From Lycocorax pyrrhopterus obiensis (Eukaryota > Chordata > Aves > Passeriformes > Paradisaeidae), in the NCBI GenBank assembly GCA_014706295.1, contig JACSVZ010000009.1, forward strand, positions 33,974,268-34,038,267: a stretch of 64,000 bases of DNA, read 5' to 3'. Position 1 is the stretch's first letter. Each line of letters starts with the position of its first letter. Shown here one piece after another: positions 23,541-36,809 of the stretch. The notes beneath the pieces were generated by a model, which did no database searches, was not told where the DNA came from, and saw nothing but the letters and a program-made list of their open reading frames with translations. A program made the position numbers and the translations under genes.

Positions 23541-25340
23541 GTGAGCTCTCGGTATTTTTTTAACTGTAGGGTACTGAAATCAGCAATCTGTTTTAAAACG
23601 TGGCTTTGCTTTGTGGATATATTCTTCAGTTATTTTCTAAAGAGGTGTTAAGAGTTATAAAAATAGTATTTGAACAAAAGAATTGTTTCGAACCTCCTGC
23701 CAGGAAGAACAATCTGTGACAGAGTCAAGCTGGGTCCTTCCTTATTCTTATCAGTTCTGCAGAAAGCATTATTTTGATAGATATCCCATATGGTTACAGG
23801 AATTTTTACCACAGTGGTTCTGAGCTAAACCATTTGTATGACTGCCAAGGCTTTTTGTTTTAACCATAAGAAAAAAAGAATTTTTTTTTAAAAGTCCCTT
23901 TTTCTGTTTTTACTAAAGGTTTTATTATTTCTGGAAATAAATATCCCTTTTTAGAGGGGCCCTTAGCAGTTACTGTCACTTCTGAAAGTATTTTACCTGG
24001 CTTCTCTCTCTGGGCCTTCTGGGATGTGTGGCCAGGACAACCATAAATGTTTGTGAAGGATTTCCAGTGTGTGTCTGTTGCATGGTATTTTCCCCTCACT
24101 CTGTAAGGGGATATTTACTCAGGGAAGGGAAAATAATTTTTAAACAATATGCCTTTTGTATATAAAGCTGCAAACTTGTCAGGCTTTGGTACATCAGCAG
24201 AAACTGTGCTTAACTCTCTTCTGGAAATCTGAGATTTTAAATATCCAGAAATATCCTTGGTGTTATATTCCCTTGAAACAGCTTTCTGCCAAACTTTTAA
24301 CTTTGGTACTTTGCAGTCTACTTTTAAACTGTCAGTGAAAATAAAGAATTACATTCTGTACTTGCATAGGCGGCGCAAGCTACTTGTTGCTATTAAAAAC
24401 TTGTATATGCTACAGACAAATATAAAATGAATTTGAAAAGCCACCAAGTTTTTTTCCTGGCCCTAGTCACTGATTTCAGCTGTCAGTGCATGCTGTTTAC
24501 AGTTTTGCATGTTCAACTGAAATCACATATTATAAAACTACTTTTTTTTCCTCTTTTTTACTACAGGTTGTGTTTCTCTGTTGATTTTTATGCCTTTGAA
24601 AACACCTAAACATAAATATACAGGAGAGAGAATGAAACCAGTTGTCATTATCAGTATAAGTTAGAGTGGAGAAGAAATAGCTGAGCATAGCGATAGGTAA
24701 CAGTTGATTTGCACTTAGGTCTCATTAACTTTTCTCTTCATTCATTCCTCCCAGGTTTCCTGTCTGCATTTGTTGTTTTTCCAGCCTTTCATGCACAATC
24801 TCTTCGCACGTGTTCACTTTTTTCCTCCTTGCATCTCACGCCCTTGTAGAAGTGGTGGTAATTAGGAATTTGCCCTGTTGAATGTTTCCGGGCCCACAGA
24901 ATAGGCTTCTGTGTGTCTTGCCTTACAAAACTACCTCAGCCTGCTTTTTTCTTTTTTATTATATTTTCCTGTTGATGACAAGTGGGTATTTTTGGTGGTT
25001 TTTTCTCACAGTTTTTGTGACAGGTTCATATGCTCCTTATGGGCATTTCTATCTCCTTGTCAAAAGCAGTCTGCTTCCTGTGTATTTAGCAAAACCTGGT
25101 TGAGACTAAGGAAGTCTGAAGTGAGATTGTTACACTTCCCAGAGGCAGCAGCCTGATACTTGTAGTCATAAAATCCTGGGATCTTCAAAATACTGTGTTC
25201 CCAATGAAAGCATGAAGACCATGCATTTTGTCATGTATGTCCTGGGCCCTCCATTTTTAGGATGAAACAGAAGGCACTTGCCTCAGTGCTTGACTAGTGC
25301 CTGTACTCTCCAAGAGGTTCTTGTACCTTGGCTCTTGGCC

Positions 25341-25531
25341 CTGGCACAGGTTGCCCAGAGAAGCCGTGGCTGCCTCATGCCTGGAAGTGTCCAAGGCCAG
25401 GTTGGATGGGGCTTGGAGCCACTTGGGATAGTGGAAGGTGTTCCTGCCCGTGGCAGGGGGATTGGAATGAAATGATCTTCAAGTATCCTTCAAACCCAAA
25501 CCATCCCATGATTCCACGATCCCCTTTCCCC
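25341..25531 (+). mobile_element. CR1 LINE 3' end, sense, in SPOPL intron 1
   Basis: Landmarks in order: CTGGCACAGGTTGCCCAGAG, GTGTCCAAGGCCAGGTTGGA, GGAAGGTGTTCCTGCCCGTG, CAGGGGGATTGGAATGAAAT, GATCTTCAAG, then CCCAAACCATCCCATGATTC. It is a 5'-truncated copy, as is typical for CR1. Confidence 0.88.
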
Positions 25532-26789
25532 TCTACAAAATACATGCATATTCACAAGAGATCTTCCTTCCTTTGATTTCTTGAGAAGCTTTCCAGTTCA
25601 TGTTCCTGTGACATTCTGTTGCTTCTTATCCCAGTCATATCAAAAGGCTTCCTTTTGGAATTGTCCCTTCAAATGGCAGTAGGAAATCTCTCATTCGGTT
25701 TGTGCTCAGTACTTAGAGGAGATTTGTTGCAACTCTGTGAGAGGTGGAGGTATTTTAGTGGTGATAATTTAGGTGTTGTAGTAGTTCTTAGCTGAGAGAA
25801 GATGGTCGCTTGCTTTAGTTCAGTGGGTTTCTTAAGAAGCGTGTGTAACTGTGTTACAGAGAATGCATAAATGTGAGGATTTGGTAATGTTTTAGCTATT
25901 CAACTTGTGTGGTGGAATTTTGGCAGGAGTGTATGTTCAGTATTGGAAAGAGCTTAACCTAAAAGCCCTCAGCTATAAACCTCAACTGTGTTGGTTCTAT
26001 TTTGTCTGAGTTTAATATCTTTCCAGTGTGGTTTTTGGTAGCCTGGTTTAAAATAATTTTTATCAGCTACAAGTTTTTTTATGTTTTGTACAAGGAATCA
26101 CTTTGCAACCATGCATGTATCTGTCAACGTTGTTGTGATGAGTGTTTGCATATAGCATTTGGGAAATGTAGTGGAAAGTGAGATACTCTTTCAGCTGATT
26201 CAGAAAGTCATTGGCATGGAATAATCCAGAGAGCTCACATGTCCAAATTGCCTGAATTAGATTACTTATCCTTGATACTGCCTTGCATCTCCCAGAAGCC
26301 ATTTATCACTTCATTTTTTGGTGAAAAATATTACACATGCTACTTTTAATTGTAACAGTTAGCGTCAGCTCATCCACCGCGGTTCTCATGACATTTGCTC
26401 CTTGCACTATATTGTGACTTGAATTCTTAAGTAGTTCAAAGGTGAAGTATCATTTGATGTGTAATTTACCTGGCTGCTTTATAGGAAGAAAAAGCAATTG
26501 TGTGCCAGGAAGAATGCAACGGAGTGGCTCTTGGCGTAGGCAGTGCTGCTGCTGGTGGAGTAAATGTCTCCAGCAGTTGGGAAACTTCCAAAGTTCATGG
26601 GGTGGGAACCTCTTATTGTTGTGCAGTGGAAAGGATCACTGGGTGAAACTTGGGAGCCAAGCTTTCTCTTGGCCTCCTTCCTGGTTGTTCCTTTAATGTT
26701 TGTCCCCTCCCAAGAGCTCACTTACCAGTTGGTCAAGTCTTTTGCAAAATCGATTCATGAGTAGGGCTACGAGTGGAGATGAAGGAAAT

Positions 26790-26805
26790 GGGGGGGGGGG
26801 GGGGG
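26790..26805 (+). repeat. Homopolymer G16
   Basis: Sixteen consecutive G in SPOPL intron 1, on the transcribed sense. It could fold as a G-quadruplex. The length may be affected by assembly error. Confidence 0.95.
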
Positions 26806-28372
26806 TAATGACTTGTGCTTGATTTCTTTCAAATGCCTTGTTTTCTTGTGTACTGAATGTTCAGCAAATTAATTAGACTTGGGTGTCTCTAAAAGGGTTT
26901 GGGGTGATTGCATCGGCGGTTGCTTCCTGAACAACTGAAACTAGGTGTAGGTGCAGAACTCCTCTGGCCTGAGGAATAGCTGGTGTAACTTTCTCCTCTG
27001 GTGTCCTACTTTCTAGCTCTCTGTTCCATGTTGACTTTTTCTTTGGAAAACTTAACGAAAGTTTTCGTTTTCCTGGCTTTCTTTATTCATATTCGGTTTC
27101 TAATTGATGAATCTGCTTTCTCCATTAACATGGCCTGTAGCCTCTAAAGGACAGATGATTTCAATACACAGAGTTTAAGTTAAAAATCACTGGGTTAAGT
27201 TGAAATAAAATCTAAACACAAGTAATTTGTTGTTTCAAGTGCTTAATATATTAATCTAATTATTCAGATTAGCTAATAATTTCTTTAAATTCTTTAGAGG
27301 AGACAAGTTTACTGTCTTCAGCACAGAACACAGTAGGGCTCTGAATTACTTCATCTGTAGACATTACCTCAGCAACAAAACCAGCACTCTTTAGGGGCAG
27401 TTTTTCTTAAATTTTAAGACAGATAGATTCCTTGTTAACTGAGATTAATTTCAGAGTTACTTGTTTGTAACCGAAACTCTTGAAGATAAAACCTGCACTG
27501 TTTTGAAACGCATTTAGGTAACGAGTGGTTAATATAGTTTGCTTCAGCTACAGGGATGGAGCAATATATAAAGAAAATACTAAATTTTAGCTCATTTTGT
27601 ACCAGTGGGCACACTGATATTTACATATCAAATTGAGTAATTGTTCCTGTAACAAGACAAAATAGTAATTTTTAGCTAACGTGTCTGTGCTGCGTGCAAA
27701 GTTAATTGCGGCAATTATTTGTGTACATCTGGATTTATTCCTGTTTTTAGGTGTTTTTTCATGCATTTGGAGTTCCACATAGAGTCTGTATGAGCTTATT
27801 TAAAGTCATATTATTTCAGTTCTGAAAATGTTATTCTGGAGACGAAGTTGTCTGAAATCTCTGGCTGATGTGTGTGGTTGCAGGTTAATGTAATGCACTG
27901 CTGCACTGACTGTCCAAGTGGGTGTGATCTCACTCTTGGGTCTGGCACTGCACTTGGCATATGGTGGTTTCAGAGGAATAAATGTATGAAATCTGTTTTC
28001 AGTGGGTTTTCTGATCTCTGCAGAATATGTCAGGGTAGATTTTTTCTGTTTACTTATGTGCATATAGCAAACAAATTTAAATTAAAAATGGCAGCAGAAT
28101 AATATTTGTGTTGCGATGGGTGATATAGCTTCTAAGAAACTGAAACTTCTTATACTGAAGAAGTTTGCATAAATACATTTTCTGTGAGTTTTGCAAAATC
28201 TACTGGGCAGGTGGTTGATCCAGGGGAAAAAATACAGTAAATAAATCAGAACAATTTGAATTAATACTGTTGCATCTCGTGAGAGGCTTGTGATTAGGGA
28301 AGTTCCTGTCTTGCTTCTGGCAAAAAAAAATGCCTTCTTAGTAACATTCTCCTGAAATGTGGGTTTTCCCTT

Positions 28373-28410
28373 AAAAAAAAAGAGAGGGAGGGAAGAGAGA
28401 AGGAAGAAGG
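28373..28410 (+). repeat. Polypurine tract
   Basis: Thirty-eight consecutive purines (A8, then mixed AG such as AGAGAGGGAGGGAAGAGAGA) in intron 1. A nearly pure purine stretch continues beyond CATGGT. Such tracts can form triplex (H-DNA). Confidence 0.9.
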
Positions 28411-29352
28411 CATGGTAGAAGTAGAAGTGAAAGAAAATCTTCCATAGGCAGTAACCTGCTCAAAATTTGTGTGTGACAAACTTTATATCCAGAGTTAGTT
28501 GCTATGATTAGTTATATTAATAAGATCATCAAGTAAAATCCACCTTTATTCTGTAGTCAGTGGTTTTGAATATTGTTTTACAGGCCAGGCATCATTTTTA
28601 ATGATTTAAATAGCAGTTGTGTTTGGAAATGTGCCAGCCCCTCCAACGAGTGTGAGACTCTGCTCACTGAGTGCTGAGGGGAAAGATATATGGCAGTAAC
28701 ATCATCAAGTGTTAGTCTGGGTTACTAATAAATTACAGTCAGTGTCTGAGCTTTCAGAGGTTTCCAGAGTCACTTGGAAAGAGAGGCTCGGCACTTGGTG
28801 TTGGCTGACTTCTTGATTTCCTGATAGTAAATTGCATTTTTTTTTTCCTTCTGTTTTAGTGCTCTGGGAGAGCACTTTTCTGTGGCGGCACTGCAGGCGC
28901 TGCTCCCTGTGTGACGAGGTGGCCTCGTCGGGGTGATTCACAGCAGGGTTGTGTCTTCTGTGGATGGAGGCAAAGAGCAGCAGACTCAGATCTGCTTCTG
29001 ATCTGCCTTGTTTGACAGCACCCAAGATGAAACCCCATCTATTTACTCCACAGGCAGGCCACCCCGACAGGCCTGTGCCAGCCTCTTTGCCTTGCTACTT
29101 CCTTGGGAAATTTTCTTCTGTCTTGAGCAACTAAGACTGTGCTGTAAGTGGGGAAACTTACAGGGAACTGCCAAGCTTTGAGTTGCTTTTGTTGTGGAAA
29201 AAGGGATCTTAAACAGATTATGTCTGAATGGTTCTCAAATCCTAAAGTATAAGCAAAACAGTGCCTGGGTGTTTTTTGAACAAGAGAATGGTAGAAGTTG
29301 TGTACTTGTCTTTGAAATTCAGAAGCCAGTTTCTGCTGGACTAATTTGTGAG

Positions 29353-29396
29353 CTGGACTTATCCTTCCAACTCAAGATATTCTATGATTCTGTGAA
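29353..29396 (+). mobile_element. Short CR1 3'-tail remnant
   Basis: Contains CTTCCAACTCAAGATATTCT followed by ATGATTCTGTGA, the terminal motif of CR1 copies in birds. Only the last few dozen bases are recognisable. Confidence 0.6.
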
Positions 29397-32300
29397 CTTT
29401 TAGGATTTTCTTTATCTCTGTGGGTCTAACCCAGTTTAGCTGCAGTCCAGTTCTGAGGGGTCAAGTTTTGCTTGCATTGATGGCTTCTGGAGATTCCTGC
29501 TTCATATTCACCAAAGCAAGCGTGTGTGCAGCTCTACCTCTTGACCTGCCCGTCTTTCCTAGGTTATGTCTAATCAGCTGTTGTGGATTAGTTCAATTTC
29601 AAGACTGTTTGGGCAAATTAGCATCAAATGCAGTTTGGTCGTCTGGTAGAATTGAATTTTGGGCTTTTTTTCTCAATTTCCTAGCTTAAAAGTATCAGTT
29701 GTTTTTTTCTCAAGGTCTGACACTCAGGCGTAGAGCAGGCCTGAAATGAGCTGTGACTCTCAGAATCTCCAAGATGCAGCTGTGTGCACAAATGTGACCA
29801 CTGCTTTGCCATGAGAGGTAACAGGGCAACAAATGAATGATCAACCCCCCTCCTGACAACATCTGTGAGTACGAGCTTTTGCCTGCTGAAAGCAGTTGTA
29901 GCAACTGGATGTGAGCTTTGCAGGTGATGCCAGCCTGCAGAGGTTAATGAGGAGAACATCGTGCTGCTCTGTACAGCTCCTTTGCAGCAAATGAAAACAC
30001 CTGTCTCCAGAGAGTGTAGGCCAGTGCTTTTCACAAGTCTTACGAGTTTTAAAAGAAAAGAAAACCAAAACAACCCAAACCACCCCAGACTAGCTGTGAA
30101 TCTGCTAGAGAAAGATACTTTCTTGTTGTGATTGAAATCAACTTTCTGTTGGCTAATACAAACTTCTGTTCCAAGTGCAAAGAAGAAAGTTAAGATTAAC
30201 ATTTTCAATTTGGTGAACTCTTGATTGTGTGTAACTGAAGCATTTAGGGAAAAAATGTCTTCATTTAATATACTTTCACATGCCAATGATTTGTTGGAGT
30301 AAGAGTAATGGAGTGAAACTAAAGAGGGGAAAAGATCAGTTTGGCTGTATCCTGGGAAACAAACCCCAACAACAATAGATTATTTGAATAGAGTAGTTTC
30401 CCCAAGAGGAATCGTGGTGGAAATACCCCTCTTTTGGGTCCTGTAAAACTAGACTGGGCAATGAAAATGAAAAATGCTGTAAGAAATAATCTTGCATTTC
30501 TTCTCCAGGGAAATGTATGGATGACTGCTGTAGGGAATGGTCTGGGATATCTAATACAGAGCACAGTGGGTTTCCTGTATTACAGAACAATAATGCAAGG
30601 CTAATGCTGAGGGATTTTTATCAGTAAGCTTGGCTGATGTAAACTAGACAGTTATAGCTCCAGCTCTGCTGAGCACTTGGGCTTTCTCTCAGCTGAGGTA
30701 AAATTCAACTTTATTTTTCAAAGGCTAAGGATAGGAAAGAAAATTTAGAGAAAAGCCTGAAAATGGTGTGTACTCAACTTTACAGTTTGTACAACTAGTA
30801 GGTACTATCTTGCTAATTTTGAGCTGCTGACTTCAGTGTTGTCAGTCATAGGTACACCACCATCCTCCTGAAAAGTTGGGCATTTCCCATGTGCTGGGTT
30901 TTGCCTTGCTGGGGCTTTTCTGCTGGAACCACCACGAGGATGTGCTTTCAGATTCCGGAGTCTTAGTTGCAGCTATTTTGAGATGTCTGTGACCCCAGCT
31001 GCCTGCCCTCTCTTTGCTGGAGTTTACTGTCCCCAGGCAGGGGTGACAGGGTGTATATGGAGTTTCTCAGCTGTCACAGTCCAGTCCATGGTAGTATTTT
31101 TTTCTCACTGGAACAGTGTGGAGAGGGTCATGAATTGGCTCGTGGTGTGGCTGCTGATTGTGTCTCCTGGCTTCCAGCAGAGCTGTGGGATGGCAGGGGT
31201 GAGATGTTAAGCATGAAGCACACAGGAGCAGCCAGAGCTTCTGTTCTAAGCACCAAAGCTTGGGTTTGTGTAAACTTGGTTGCTACTGCGTGGTTCCAGA
31301 GCAAACATAAATAAGCATTTTTTTTAATATCATGTTCTAAAAAAGCCTCAAACCTGTGTGACTGTTATGGGCTGCCTCTTCAGTAAGTGTCATAAGGTTT
31401 TCCTGTGTGTAGCCCAACTGCTGTTCCCGTCTTTTGTCCCAAAAAGGAGAAAATTTTCATGTTGGAAGTACTACAGATAATGTGTAGTACATCTTTAACC
31501 TATAGGTTTTCTAACTTAGGGGATGGATATATGTGATTGCAATTGTGTAAGGATGAGTAATTCTGTTCACTCAAATGATGCAGTGATAGATGGGGATTAA
31601 AATCAATAAATGCTAAACACTATATTTAAATTTTCCTAGGTATATCTTGAGTCTGTTTTCAGAGAAGATAATAACTGAACAAATTGGAAAACTGCCTGAG
31701 CTAAATAGACCTTTTAGACATCTCTTACTGTGTTGTGGATCATCCAGCAGGAAACTTAGTTTAATAGTTTGCTGTTTAGGAAATACAACAGCAGTTCTTT
31801 CAAAAAGATCAATTGTGAAAAGATACAAATCCTCCTAATTAAAAAAAAAAAAATCCTATTTTTTGCAAAGTTCATTTTTTTTCTACTTACTACTAAAAAT
31901 CTTAGGAATTTCTGTAAGCATAATTGGCTTATAAGACAAACTCTTAAACAGAAAAAAATAAATTTCAAGCCACAGGCATTTCATGCCACCAAATAAGTGT
32001 GACCCAGGTGGTGGGTGGCTGTTACACAAATCGTTTTGTGATCAATGAGAAAGGGATGTGGCTTTTTTTGCTCTTAAATAGTTTGCCCTTGATAAGCTGA
32101 TGCTACCTAGAACTGTGTGATCCAGCTGGAATGTTGCTTCAGATGGGAGACTGCAGAAGTAACTTTGTCTTGGGCCTTAGAATGTCCACTTCAGACATAA
32201 CTATTTTGATTGGGTTTGTTTCCTTCATTTTTATATTCATAAATGTATTCTTGCTCAGTCAAGAAATGATAAGATGGTGTTTTTCCCAAGAATTTGCCTT

Positions 32301-33130
32301 CTCTGTAGTTTGAAAACCAAAACTGATTCCTTGAACAAATATTGATAGTTTTATATATAACACTTATGTGTTGATTGTATGTAATACTATGTAATACTTT
32401 ATTCACTGATGATCATTTAATGAGAGGAAATGAAATAAGTATCTCTGTAATTAGACTAGGATCTCTGTAACCGTTTATTTTGAATGGGTTTTTGGGAGCT
32501 GATTTTACTGAATGACTGACTGACTTCAGATTTTATTTTTTTTCAAAAAACCAAGCCCTCAAAATTTCACAAACCATATTTGGTTTCTGAATTATGTATT
32601 TACTAGGAATAAAAAGTTGGAGGAATGGGGTGTTATTTGTCAGTTCAGCTTCAGAAGATGATCTTTATTTCAGCTAGTGATGAAATATCTGTATTTCGAG
32701 AGAAGGAACAAAAAGTTATTTCATAACAGCTTTGCATTTTGTGCAATGTTCAGCCCTGCTCAGGAAAAGACTGTCACCATCCAAATGGAATATGCAGTAC
32801 ATGCATGTGGAATTTGTTGGTGTGACCCAGGAGGGAACCACTTTGATCCTGGAGGCTCGAGCCCTGGGAAGAAGGGATGCTGGAAGGAAGAGGCTCAGCA
32901 GGAACTGATCACCCAGTTCACAACATGCTTTTCTTCTCGCTCTTGAGGGAGCAGGACAGGGTCGCTGATTTGCTTGGAGAGCTGTCTGTGGGTTGGGTTC
33001 TGGCAGGCTGAATTTGACTTTCGGGGTGTGTTGGGTACCCTGCAGAAGGCAGTTTGTTTAGCCATTCCTACCAGCAATTTGCTGGCTGCAATCCCTCACT
33101 GGAATACTGAGATAAACCATTGCTGTGGTT

Positions 33131-33165
33131 TAGTGGTTAATGTGGTTAATTCAGTGGTTAATGTG
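33131..33165 (+). repeat. Short degenerate tandem repeat (GTGGTTAAT units)
   Basis: TAGTGGTTAATGTGGTTAAT, then TCAGTGGTTAATGTG: three GTGGTTAAT copies in 35 nt, in intron 1. Confidence 0.85.
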
Positions 33166-33844
33166 CAACACCTCGTGTGCACCTGCTCCACTGTGACTGC
33201 CCTGAGACAGCCCCTGGGATCTGCTGGTTGCACTGAGCTCCTCTTGATGAGAGCTGGCCCAACATCCTCTGAACAGGGCAGCTCTTCAAATAGCTCTATA
33301 ATGTGTTTTGTGGGCTTATTGTTGGGGGTGTAGAAAATTCTTCTTTGTGTCTTCCTGTGTATGTGGTGCTTTCTTAACGAGCTAGTCGCTTTTTTCAGTG
33401 AAAAAGTTGAGATAATTCCAGCACAAGATGTAAGAGACTGGGAATGTGCTCTTGTCTAGCTCTGAGAGGTTGAAAAGTAACTTTGTTTAGAATAATGTTG
33501 ATAAATGCTCAATTTCAGAGAGGGGAAACAAGATAATGTTTTTGAAAGTCGTGTTATTGATGTAGGAGGTCACTTTGAATCTTAAGATCTCATTTTAAAA
33601 GTTAGGAAAATAGAGAGCTGATCCAGCTTTTGATGAAAATCTGTGTACGTTTTTTTGAAGGTAGCCTGTGCTTTCTTTACACTGTGTGTGCAGGTAATTA
33701 ATTAACAATAATCAATTTTAGATGGATTTAAGTTTAGCACAAGTATTTGTTTGACTAGGAGAGCTCTTCAGTTAATTCCTAAATAAAATGTGCTTTGAGA
33801 AATTCCCCTTTTTTCATGTTTTTTCTGCCTACTGCTCACTGTAG

Positions 33845-33908
33845 GAGGATCAGCTCCTGGAAGATCCTGATTTAATGGAATCTGGTCTGTTTGCAGAACG
33901 ATTATCAG
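33845..33908 (+). other. Exon-like segment in intron 1 (64 nt)
   Basis: A long pyrimidine tract ends in CTCACTGTAG, then 64 open nt (EDQLLEDPDLMESGLFAERL, S), then donor TATCAG|GTGAAG. The frame stays open well past the donor, to about 34020. Both splice sites look strong by eye. The product is not recognised. Confidence 0.3.
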
Positions 33909-36741
33909 GTGAAGCCAGTGCCTTCCTTAACAGACCAGTAGAAGAAGTGATAAGCCCATTATGTTTGGGATCTGGAAGGACAAGTAAAGAACCTTTGACC
34001 TTTTCTCCTTTTTTTTTCTTTAAGTAAGACAGTGGACACAAACTCAGAATTAAATAAGCACTGACTGCTGTACAACATTCAGTATATCACTTCATTAGAA
34101 AAAACCCCAAACAAAGGAACTTGACACCCTTTAAAAATACATCTCATTTTCCTTTTGAAAACCAGAAACTTCATTTACCCCATCCATTAAAGCTCATTTT
34201 CCTGTTCCCAGTGCACATTTGCCCTGATGGTCAGACATTTCAGCCTGGCAGAATGGCCACACGGACTGGTTTGTTGAGCCGCCGTGTCCAGACAGGCACA
34301 GCACTGCCTGAAAACTCTTGGAGCTGTTGTCTGATAACGTTCCATCATTTCTGCTGCTTTGTTCATGGTAGCCTGCAGAGTAATAAATGCAGGTTCTAGC
34401 ATGAAAATTGTCCCTCTAAGTTGTTTCATCCTACAGATAGCAACCTGTCTTACTGCCCTTCACTGGTTTAATTCCTCCCAGTCATTCTCCGACTGGTTTT
34501 GTGAACTGCAGCTCTCTCTGTTCCCAACCATTTGGTGTAATAGGCTGTGATGAGGGGTTGGTACTTGGAAAAACCATTTTGTCAGAGCTGATGACAGTGG
34601 CTAATCAATGATTCATAAGCAATGTCTTCAAAGTAGTATTTAGTCTCCGCCCCATGCAGAGCACAGTAGAACAAAGGGTGAGTGTGTAGTTACATCTCTC
34701 TTCTCACCTTCAGGGTCCACTTTGCCCTGGTGACCATTGGTGGCCACTCAGCGTGGTCTGGCTGTCAGTCTGAGGACTGCAAAAGTCCTTCTCAAAACAC
34801 CTCTACACTTCAGGACAGCATCTTTAAAGCTTGTGTTTTCTCTCACCTTGGAGTTCTGATAAATTGCCCTATGACCTCACCCAAATCCCAGTTAACTGAT
34901 TAAGTAAACTGAGGGGCAGATCTGCAGTACTGCTAAACCATTTCCATCCTTCTCCCTGTGTTGGTACATGTTAACAGAGCATCGGATGCTGTGTTTATTC
35001 GTTCTCCATTATTCAGTTTGTCTTGGTTGGTCCCTTGTTTTTTTTAAGTTGTGTGCCCAGGCGTACTGAAAAATACAGACAGCTCCTCAACACAGACTCC
35101 CAGTATCAAGGATTTAAAGTTACTGCGTTCTACCAGTTTTCTCAGTCTAAAAATGTGATTGGCATAGTAAATCCATGCAAAAAAATGGGAGGTGTAAATC
35201 TGATCCTCAGAGATGTATCAGGAGGTCATGAAAATCAGTTGTCTGGTCCTAGTGCTGTAAAGGGGAAACTTTACAAAAAGCTGGGGCTATTCAGAAGGAC
35301 CTGGGAAGTGTACTTAGGTAAAACCAGGCCTTCCTTAAATAAAGGCCCTGCAGCAGGTGCAAGCAGCCTCTGAAGTACAGATGCCCTGGGTAGAACAGGT
35401 ACAGAGACAAGGCAACAGATGGACCTGAAAATAATTGCAAATAACTACCTTTGCTTAGAGTTAAATTCTCAGTGAATCAAGATAATTTAGCTGTGAGACA
35501 GGAGTGGGCAGTTAACTACTGGTAGCTGGCCCAAGGTCACTGAACACTTTCTTAAAAGAGATTGTGTACAGCAGTTGTTTTCAGGCTTTTCCAATTTAGA
35601 AATCCCTTCAGAGCAAATTTGGCTCAGATCTGCTCTTCCTTCATGGTTACTGGGAGCTGACTGGTCTAAGGGACTGAAGAATTGAGGTACAGATGAGAGA
35701 CGAGACAGTCCTGTGCATCTCATGCAAATGACAGAATAAGGAATGGGCTGTATTTCTTCTTGCTTTTAGCTTTGGAGAATTGAGGGGCAGCAAGCAGGTT
35801 CAGTAAGGCTGAGGTAAGCTGTTCTAACCCTTTCAGGATATGGGTTTATGTCAAATCCGTTGCATTTGGGGAACAGCTTCAGTTGTTACCACTGGGTAGG
35901 ATGTGCTTCCAGAAATAAGGGTAATGTAAGTGCTAATATTTGCTTTGTGAAAGCAGAGGTTCATATGTATCCTTCCCAGGAATTTTACTCTGGGTGGTTC
36001 TGTACAGAGAATCAAAACCAATTGTAAACATGTAAGCAAAAACTCTGTAAACACAACATGCAGAATATATGTGTGTTTCCTGCTTAAAAAAATATGAGGC
36101 AAACAAGCTCAGTTATCTTAAATTTGGGGATGCTGTTTGTTTTTCATTTATGGAAAGTACTAATGAAGTACTGAATGTTGTCGTAAATACAAGCTCTGTG
36201 TGGGGAAAACTCATTTATTAAAGACAGCTGAATTGTATTTATGATTAGTTTGCAGTGTCTCAGGGATCCATATCTTGCAGGAGACCTATTCAATGTTTTG
36301 TTTTCACCCTGTCGTAGCAGATCTGTTGGTAGAGATTCGTTAAGGGATATGATTATAAAGCATCTGCTTCCTCATATTGTGAAAAATGAGAATCAGCTTT
36401 CTTTTCAAGGTCTTATACTTATGTGATTCAGAGCAATCCCCTGTCAGCAGGCTTTGATGTGGAAGGACTACTTCATACCGTGAGTGAGAAGCAGTACCAG
36501 AAAGGCAGGTGGGAAAACATCCAGTGAGGATCATAGCAATTCACACAACAGAGTTCTTCCTGTAGGAATAATAAACTTGTGCACATCATGACTGAATTGT
36601 ATGGGCTCTCACAGTGTCTTTTTACCAATGTTTGCATGAAACCTTGTTTCTAAGTGTTGCTCTGTCCCTCTAGAGTTCATCATGATTAGTGATGTGCAAT
36701 CACATCTTTTGAGGAAGACAATTAATGCTGTTCTGTCACAG

Positions 36742-36809
36742 CTAAAAAGACCTATATAGTGAAGCAGTCAGATGTTGCAGAAAGATGGTTGCTTTTAAGT
36801 GATAGCAGG
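36742..36809 (+). other. Exon-like segment in intron 1 (68 nt)
   Basis: Acceptor TTCTGTCACAG, then 68 nt open in the phase left by the segment at 33845 (KKTYIVKQSDVAERWLLLSD and SR), then donor AGCAGG|GTATGT. Not recognised as a known protein. Confidence 0.25.

Noticed and set aside
26485..26640. Open stretch after TGCTTTATAG (EEKAIVCQEECNGVALGVG and onward)
   Set aside because: Open for about 50 codons, but there is no clear donor, it is out of context with the other segments, and no family was recognised.
29681..30286. Minus-strand frame of 201 codons
   Set aside because: No recognisable domain, low-complexity stretches, no matching splice structure, and it lies antisense in an intron. 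It was considered as a retrocopy, but no parent gene was recognised.
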